Shown here: positions 25,187-30,011 of the stretch, one piece after another
How the letters are laid out: every line of letters starts with the position of its first letter
Position numbering within the stretch: the stretch's first letter is position 1
Origin: Prevotella sp. UBA1705
GTDB taxonomy: Bacteria; Bacteroidota; Bacteroidia; Bacteroidales; Bacteroidaceae
NCBI GenBank assembly: GCA_002317385.1
Contig: DCJH01000065.1
Location: 5,972 to 35,982 of the forward strand
Direction of reading: 5' to 3'
DNA length: 30,011 nt
Notes under the pieces: generated by a model
What the model was told of the DNA's origin: nothing
The model's input: the letters and a program-made list of their open reading frames with translations, nothing else
The model's database searches: none
Made by a program: the position numbers and the translations under genes

Positions 25187-25270
25187 CAGGGTTAAACGAT
25201 ATTAACAAAGGTAACAATCCATGCGCGTTACACGTTGTAGACAGTAAGTAGACAACAAAACAACACAACG

Positions 25271-25879
25271 ATGAAAAGAACATTTCTTATCACAATGCTG
25301 ATGATCTTCACATTGTGTGCCTCGGCCCAGAACGCTACCAAGGCCAAACAGATACTCGACAAGACCACCGCCATTATCGGAAACGGCGGCGGTGCGTCGG
25401 CCAACTTCAAGATTTCGAGTGATAAGATTGGTGCCGCCACGGGCACTATCGCCATCAAGGGCAACAAGTTCCATGCCCGTGCGGGCAATGCCATCGTGTG
25501 GTTCAACGGCAAGACTCAGTGGAGCTACCTCAAGAGCACCAACGAAGTGAATGTCACTACGCCCACCGAAGCACAGCGCATGCGCATGAATCCCTATACC
25601 TTCATCACGATGTATAGGAGCGGTTACACCCTCGGCATGACCCAGAAGGGCGCAAACTATCAGGTGCACATGACCGCACAGAATGCTCAACGCTCCGTGC
25701 AGGAGGTCTACCTCACCATCAACAAGGCCACCTACAAGCCCAGCGTGATACGGATGCGCGAGGGCCAGAAGTGGACAACCATCACCATTACCAACTTCAG
25801 GACCAAGGCTTTGCCCGACAATGTCTTCACGTTCAACGCCAAAGACTTCCCCACGGCCGAAGTTGTGGACCTGAGATAA
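25271..25879 (+). CDS. LolA-like outer-membrane lipoprotein carrier
   Basis: LolA proteins ferry lipoproteins through the periplasm to the outer membrane. The 202-residue product has a signal peptide MKRTFLITMLMIFTLCASA cut before QNATKA. The mature part begins with a helix containing AKQILDKTTAIIG, then shows alternating beta strands (FKISSDK, GTIAIKGNKFHAR, IVWFNGKTQWSYL) of the half-barrel LolA/LolB fold. WFNGKTQWSY resembles the W-DGK-W-Y pattern typical of LolA proteins. It stands directly after ftsK, the same neighbour as in E. coli. The symbol is left open because no other Lol gene is here. Confidence 0.85.
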   Translation: MKRTFLITMLMIFTLCASAQNATKAKQILDKTTAIIGNGGGASANFKISSDKIGAATGTIAIKGNKFHARAGNAIVWFNGKTQWSYLKSTNEVNVTTPTEAQRMRMNPYTFITMYRSGYTLGMTQKGANYQVHMTAQNAQRSVQEVYLTINKATYKPSVIRMREGQKWTTITITNFRTKALPDNVFTFNAKDFPTAEVVDLR

Positions 25880-25914
25880 AACCCTAAACTCACCCCCACC
25901 AACCCCCAACTCCC

Positions 25915-27417
25915 ATGACAAGCCTAACCTTCTTTCAGCTCTTCCGCATCCTGCGCCGCCATCGCAACCTCGCCGAACGTCGTGATCCCATATTCGAAGC
26001 CAACAGGGCAGCCAAGTGGACGATGGGCATTTTCATGGCTTTCACGCTGGTGTATCTCATCTTTATCGCCATCATCCTGTCGTTGGGGGCCAACGATTCG
26101 CGCCGATTCACCACGCTGGAGTTTATCACAGGCATCCTGCCTTTCATCCTGCTCATCGATTTCTGGCTACGTTTTATCTCGCAGCAGACGCCCTCGCAGA
26201 TCATCAAACCCTACATCCTGCTGCCGCTGCCACGCTATACCTGCATCGACAGCTTTGTGCTCACGTCGCTCTTCAACTGGCGCAACACCGTGTGGTTCAT
26301 CCTGCTTGTGCCCTTCTGCATCATGTCGGTGGTGTTCACCTTCGGCCTCCTGCCCTCGCTGTCCCTACTCCTTTTCTACTATATCATTATCCTGGCCAAC
26401 AGCCAGGGCTACTCCATCGCCCGCACACTCACCATCAGGCACTATCTCTGGTGGCTGTTGCCCATCGGCGTGAGCGTGCTCCTGGTGAGTCCGCTGCTCA
26501 TCAGGGACATCCGCTTCATGCTGAAACTCTACGGCATCATCGGCTCGGCCATCGCCCACGGAAGCCTCCTTCCCCACCTCGGCGCACTGATGATTCTCGC
26601 CGTCGTGGTGCTCATCAACCGGCGCCTGCAGTATAACAGCGTGATGGAGGAGCTCGGCAAGCAGAAGTCCACCGCCCCGGTGAAGGTGCTGCAACTCGAT
26701 TTTCTCGACCGCGCAGGCAACTTGGCGGAGTATCTCAAGCTCGAGGTCAAGCTCCTGATGCGCAACAAGAACCCCCGCAAGTCGTTCATCACGGGCATCA
26801 CAGTCATCGTGTTCATCAGCCTGCTCATATCGTTTACCGAGATCTACGACAGCAATTACATGACCAATTTCTGGTGCATCTACAACTTCGTGATATTTGC
26901 TGCCGTGCTCTTGGTGAGGGCCATGAGCTACGAGGGCAACTATATCGACGCGCTGATGGTGCATCAAGAGAACATCCTGAGGCTTCTCACCGCCAAGTAT
27001 TACTTCTTCTGCCTCATGCTCATCCTGCCGTTCGTGCTCATGCTGCCTATGGTTTTCGTGGGCAAATGGTCGATATTCATGCTCATTTCCTACGGCATTT
27101 TCACCGCAGGATTCCAGCATTGGCTGCTCATGCAGCTGGCTATATACAACAACAAGGCCTTGCCGCTCAACGAAAAGTTTATCGGCAGCGCCGGCGTAGA
27201 GAAGAATTATCTGGTGGTTTTGGAAGAGATGGTGGCGTTTTTCCTACCACTCATCATCATCCAGGTGCTGGAAGCCTACTTCGACCAGTATGTGGCCTGG
27301 GTCGTGATGCTCATCATCGGCCTCGGCTTCGTGGCCACCCACAAGCTCTGGCTGCGCAACATCTACGACCGGATGATGCGCCGCCGCTATAAGAATATGG
27401 AGTCGTTCCACTCCTAA
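25915..27417 (+). CDS. DUF5687 family membrane protein, ABC-2 permease-like
   Basis: This 500-residue polytopic protein has about ten to twelve hydrophobic helices, including pairs near 37-60, 75-90, 113-160, 168-190, 270-300 and 320-480, with short basic loops. It matches the DUF5687 group found in Bacteroidota, which resembles ABC-2 type exporter permeases. Segments such as LEVKLLMRNKNPRKSF and the RLLTAKYYFF loop fit that architecture. No ATPase gene is adjacent; the partner would have to be elsewhere. It lies 35 nt after the LolA-like gene and 30 nt before the phosphatase gene, so it is probably in the same transcript. The substrate is unknown. Confidence 0.75.
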   Translation: MTSLTFFQLFRILRRHRNLAERRDPIFEANRAAKWTMGIFMAFTLVYLIFIAIILSLGANDSRRFTTLEFITGILPFILLIDFWLRFISQQTPSQIIKPYILLPLPRYTCIDSFVLTSLFNWRNTVWFILLVPFCIMSVVFTFGLLPSLSLLLFYYIIILANSQGYSIARTLTIRHYLWWLLPIGVSVLLVSPLLIRDIRFMLKLYGIIGSAIAHGSLLPHLGALMILAVVVLINRRLQYNSVMEELGKQKSTAPVKVLQLDFLDRAGNLAEYLKLEVKLLMRNKNPRKSFITGITVIVFISLLISFTEIYDSNYMTNFWCIYNFVIFAAVLLVRAMSYEGNYIDALMVHQENILRLLTAKYYFFCLMLILPFVLMLPMVFVGKWSIFMLISYGIFTAGFQHWLLMQLAIYNNKALPLNEKFIGSAGVEKNYLVVLEEMVAFFLPLIIIQVLEAYFDQYVAWVVMLIIGLGFVATHKLWLRNIYDRMMRRRYKNMESFHS

Positions 27418-27447
27418 CTAACCCCTATAAACAGGCCATAAAAGCGT

Positions 27448-27948
27448 ATGACCAAGAAAGGAAAGATCAGGATACTCTTCATTTGTTTAGGCAACATCTG
27501 CCGTTCGCCGGCTGCTCATGGCGTGATGCAGCACCTGGTGGACGAGCACGAACTCTCCCAGCAGTTCTTCATCGACTCTGCAGGCGTAGGCAACTGGCAC
27601 GTGGGCCAGTTGCCCGACAGCCGCATGCGTCGCCACGGACAGCGTCGCGGCTACGTCTTCGACCATCATGCACGCCAGTTCGACGCTGCAACCGACTTCG
27701 ATCAGTTTGATTATATCGTCACGATGGACGAGGAAAACTACCATAACATCACCTCCATGGCGCCCACCGAGACCCATCGCCAGAAGGTGATTCGCATGGC
27801 CCGATACCTCAAAGACCACCCCGGCGCACAGAGCGTACCCGATCCTTACTACGGCGGCGACCGCGATTTCGAACTCGCCCTCGACCTCATCGAGGACGGA
27901 TGCTCCCATCTTTTAGACTCCCTCACATGTACAAGCTCTATATCTTAG
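27448..27948 (+). CDS. Low-molecular-weight protein tyrosine phosphatase
   Basis: This is a 166-residue cytoplasmic phosphatase of the LMW-PTP family. The P-loop is CLGNICRS, with nucleophile C13 and R19 (C-x5-R-S), and the general acid is D132 in PDPYYGG. Length and motif spacing are normal for the family. In other bacteria such proteins act on phosphotyrosine in tyrosine kinases of capsule export or on other proteins, but no kinase or capsule gene is near. The last 22 nt overlap the next gene in another frame. Confidence 0.93.
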   Translation: MTKKGKIRILFICLGNICRSPAAHGVMQHLVDEHELSQQFFIDSAGVGNWHVGQLPDSRMRRHGQRRGYVFDHHARQFDAATDFDQFDYIVTMDEENYHNITSMAPTETHRQKVIRMARYLKDHPGAQSVPDPYYGGDRDFELALDLIEDGCSHLLDSLTCTSSIS

Positions 27949-28556
27949 ATTTCGACGGCACGGTGGGCGACACCAACAGCCTCATCACCCGCACCATGCA
28001 GGCCACCCTACAAGAGGCCGGATTGCCCATGCAGTCGGCCGAAGCCTGCCGCAAGACCATCGGACTGCCGCTGGCCGGATGCTTCCATGCCCTCATTCCC
28101 ATGACCGACGAGCAGGCCCAGCAGTGCTGCGACATCTATCGCCGCCGCTTCTCCGAGAGCCACAAACCGGGCGTGGTGCCCGTCTTCCCCGGCGTCATCG
28201 AGGCCATCAAGCAGTGGCATCACACCGGCGCCACCATCACCCTGGCCAGCAGCAGAGGCCACGAGTCGCTGGCCGCATTCGTCCGCGAGATGCAGTTGGA
28301 GCCTTACATCTCCTTCATCCTCGGCGCGGAAGACGTGGAACGTGCCAAGCCCGACCCCTGTCCGGTGCTCAAAACGCTCGACCATTTCGGCATCTCGCCC
28401 TCCGATACCCTCGTCATCGGCGACATGCACTATGATATTCTCATGGGCTCCCGTGCCGGGTGCCACACCTGCGGCGTGACCTACGGCAATGGAACAGTAG
28501 ATGAACTCACCACCGCCGGTGCCGAGTTCCTTACCGATTCCCTGCTCAAGATATAG
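27927..28556 (+). CDS. HAD-superfamily phosphatase, Gph-like
   Basis: This 209-residue HAD subfamily IA enzyme has motif I ILDFDGTVGDT (D8, D10), motif II LASSRGH, motif III AKPDP and motif IV VIGDMHYDILMG. The pattern GDMHYD (GDxxxD) and the DGT after the first aspartate are like phosphoglycolate phosphatase and pyrophosphatase relatives; the substrate is not evident. I choose the ATG at 27927 (MYKLYILDFDG); an ATG at 27900 would add nine residues upstream of the conserved strand. It overlaps the PTP gene by 22 nt, which suggests translational coupling, and is the last gene of the ftsK-side run. Confidence 0.92.
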   Translation: MYKLYILDFDGTVGDTNSLITRTMQATLQEAGLPMQSAEACRKTIGLPLAGCFHALIPMTDEQAQQCCDIYRRRFSESHKPGVVPVFPGVIEAIKQWHHTGATITLASSRGHESLAAFVREMQLEPYISFILGAEDVERAKPDPCPVLKTLDHFGISPSDTLVIGDMHYDILMGSRAGCHTCGVTYGNGTVDELTTAGAEFLTDSLLKI

Positions 28557-28624
28557 CCCATCCACCCTCCTCCATAACCCCCTATCCCTCACCCCTTTCC
28601 CAATCTCTCCTCACCCCTTCCGCC

Positions 28625-28701
28625 TTTACTACCTTTTCGCCTCGCGATTCCTACCTAATCATCCCACAATTAGGTAGTATTCCTCGCGCGTTTACTACCT
28701 T
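28625..28701. repeat. Palindromic repeat related to the 22.2-kb motif
   Basis: CTACCTAAT (28651-28659) and ATTAGGTAG (28669-28677) form a perfect 9-bp stem. TTTACTACCTT flanks it at 28625-28635 and again at 28691-28701, 66 nt apart. CGATTCCTACCT (28645-28656) is identical to 22242-22253, so the two gaps share a repeat family. The rest of the gap 28557-28909 holds no gene I can support. Confidence 0.7.
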
Positions 28702-28909
28702 ATTTCAAACACACTTCTATCTCCCTGATTATCAACACATATCCTCTCCCTCGTTTTCCTCCATTATTGGGAAAGGAATCATCATCCCCAAACCTTTTCA
28801 TCCATAGAGAAATGACGATTGCTCGATAAGGATATTCCACGTGTATGTCCACGCTGATAACCCCTTTTATCAGGAGAGTGGCGGAGAGGAAAATGGGGAT
28901 GGACAAGGC

Positions 28910-28948
28910 AAAAACAAAAGAACCCGAGGCCAAAAGACCTCGGGTTCT
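28910..28948 (-). terminator. Rho-independent terminator of the PFOR gene
   Basis: AGAACCCGAGG (28919-28929) and CCTCGGGTTCT (28938-28948) form a perfect 11-bp stem around an 8-nt loop. On the minus strand it is followed by a T-rich run (TTTTGTTTTT). It lies 27 nt after the PFOR stop. It may also stop plus-strand transcripts, whose downstream side is TTATTATATATA. Confidence 0.88.
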
Positions 28949-28975
28949 TATTATATATAGGTGTGTGGATGCTGA

Positions 28976-30011
28976 TTAAGCCTCCTCACCCCACTCTTCC
29001 TTGCTCTTGCGAACATAAGACAAGTAGCGCTGCTTGGCCATTTCCTCGGCTGCCTGGAACAGCTCCTCGGCCTCGTTGGGGTAAGCCTTGGCTACTGAAG
29101 AGTAGCGAACCTCGCCCATGAGGAAGTCGCGGAAGTTCTCCCAGTTGGGAGCCTTGGAGTCAAGCTGGAACGGATTCTTGCCCTCGTTGGCCAGCTCGGG
29201 GTTGTAACGCCACAGGTGCCAGTAGCCGCACTCCACAGCCAGAGCCTCCTCACGCTGTGAGGTACCCATGCTGCGCTTGCCGTTCTTGGTGCCCTTGATG
29301 CCGTGGTTGATACACGGAGCGTAGGCGATAACGAGTGACGGGCCTGGATAAGCCTCAGCCTCGCGGATGGCCTTCAGGGTCTGAGCGTTGTCTGCTCCCA
29401 TAGCAATCTGGGCTACATAAACATATCCGTAGGTGGCCTGCATCAAGCCAAGATCCTTCTTGCGCACGCGCTTGCCCTGAGCGGCAAACTGTGCGATGGC
29501 GCCGAGCGGGGTCGACTTGGACGACTGACCGCCGGTGTTGGAGTAAACCTCGGTATCGAGTACGAGGATGTTCACGTCCTCACCGGTAGACAATACGTGG
29601 TCGAGACCGCCGTAACCGATGTCGTAAGAAGCACCGTCACCACCGATGATCCACTGCGAACGCTTCACGAGGTAGTGGTCGAGAGTCTTGAGCTCGGTGC
29701 AGATGGGGCAACCTTCCTCAGCGCCCTTGGCAATCCAAGGCTTCAGCTCAGCGGCTGCCTCCTTAGAAGCATCGGCGTCGTCCTTGGCTGCAATCCACTT
29801 CTCGGCAGCTGCCTTGAAGCCTTCGGGAGTGTGCTCCTGAGCCATGCCCTCGTTCAAGAGAACCATGATACGCTCGCGCATCTTCTTGTTTCCGAGTGCC
29901 ATACCAAGGCCGAACTCGCAGAAGTCCTCGAACAAAGAGTTTGCCCAAGCAGGACCTTGACCCTTCTCGTTCGTTGTATAAGGAGTGGAAGGAACAGAAC
30001 CGGAGTAGATA
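28976..30011 (-). CDS. nifJ: Pyruvate:ferredoxin (flavodoxin) oxidoreductase, C-terminal part
   Basis: PFOR converts pyruvate and CoA to acetyl-CoA, CO2 and reduced ferredoxin in the cytoplasm of anaerobes. Only the last ~345 residues of a protein usually near 1180 are in the window. The frame stays open through the right edge, with YSGSVPSTPYTTNEKG and GPAWANSLFEDFCEFGLGM reading into it, so the true start lies outside. EEGCPICTEL carries cluster cysteines. The TPP-binding part reads GGDGASYDIGYGGLDHV and VYSNTGGQSSKSTPLG. YAPCINHGI holds a further conserved cysteine. A strong terminator follows the stop. Confidence 0.96.
   Translation of the reverse strand, partial: IYSGSVPSTPYTTNEKGQGPAWANSLFEDFCEFGLGMALGNKKMRERIMVLLNEGMAQEHTPEGFKAAAEKWIAAKDDADASKEAAAELKPWIAKGAEEGCPICTELKTLDHYLVKRSQWIIGGDGASYDIGYGGLDHVLSTGEDVNILVLDTEVYSNTGGQSSKSTPLGAIAQFAAQGKRVRKKDLGLMQATYGYVYVAQIAMGADNAQTLKAIREAEAYPGPSLVIAYAPCINHGIKGTKNGKRSMGTSQREEALAVECGYWHLWRYNPELANEGKNPFQLDSKAPNWENFRDFLMGEVRYSSVAKAYPNEAEELFQAAEEMAKQRYLSYVRKSKEEWGEEA

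Noticed and set aside
28700..28933. 77-codon minus-strand frame
   Set aside because: It begins inside the PFOR terminator hairpin and has no family match.

Overview
The window looks like chromosomal DNA of a Bacteroidales bacterium, most likely from the Prevotella group. The reasons are: a Na+-translocating NADH:quinone reductase operon, proteins of the DUF4301 and DUF5687 families, promoters of the Bacteroidota type (TTTG, about 19 nt, TAnnTTTG) instead of sigma70 boxes, almost no Shine-Dalgarno sequences, GC-rich genes and AT-rich promoter gaps. The genus is an inference; there is no rRNA or other taxonomic marker here.

Layout. 1-5714 (-): nqrA-B-C-D-E-F, with nqrF running off the left edge and carrying two apparent 1-base frameshifts. 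5887-10359 (+): a 1490-residue TamB-like envelope protein, divergent from nqrA. 10426-11058 (-): a HAD phosphatase/phosphomutase. 11117-15153 (+): rsmG, a metallo-beta-lactamase-fold hydrolase, ruvC, a double-ATPase ABC protein of ModF type, and a small secreted protein of unknown function ending at a strong terminator. 15388-16412: 2.5 tandem copies of a ~374-bp palindrome-rich repeat plus a G/C hairpin, between convergent genes. 16415-17935 (-): a DUF4301 protein. 18051-21362 (-): 3'-5' exonuclease, RlmI-like rRNA methyltransferase and tilS. 21390-22679: a 1.3-kb gap holding tandem and dispersed repeats. 22736-28556 (+): ftsK, a LolA-like carrier, a DUF5687 membrane protein, a low-molecular-weight protein tyrosine phosphatase and an overlapping HAD phosphatase. 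28557-28975: a repeat-like gap and a terminator. 28976-30011 (-): the C-terminal third of pyruvate:ferredoxin oxidoreductase, cut by the right edge.

How the parts fit. NQR pumps Na+ with electrons from NADH, and PFOR makes acetyl-CoA and reduced ferredoxin, so both ends of the window are anaerobic energy metabolism. TamB and LolA serve outer-membrane assembly and lipoprotein traffic. RsmG, RlmI and TilS modify rRNA and tRNA. RuvC and FtsK resolve and move DNA.

I found no defence system, CRISPR array, prophage, transposase, tRNA or rRNA. The most unusual material is non-coding: several palindromic or tandem repeat families packed into the three long gaps. I see no convincing new multi-gene system.
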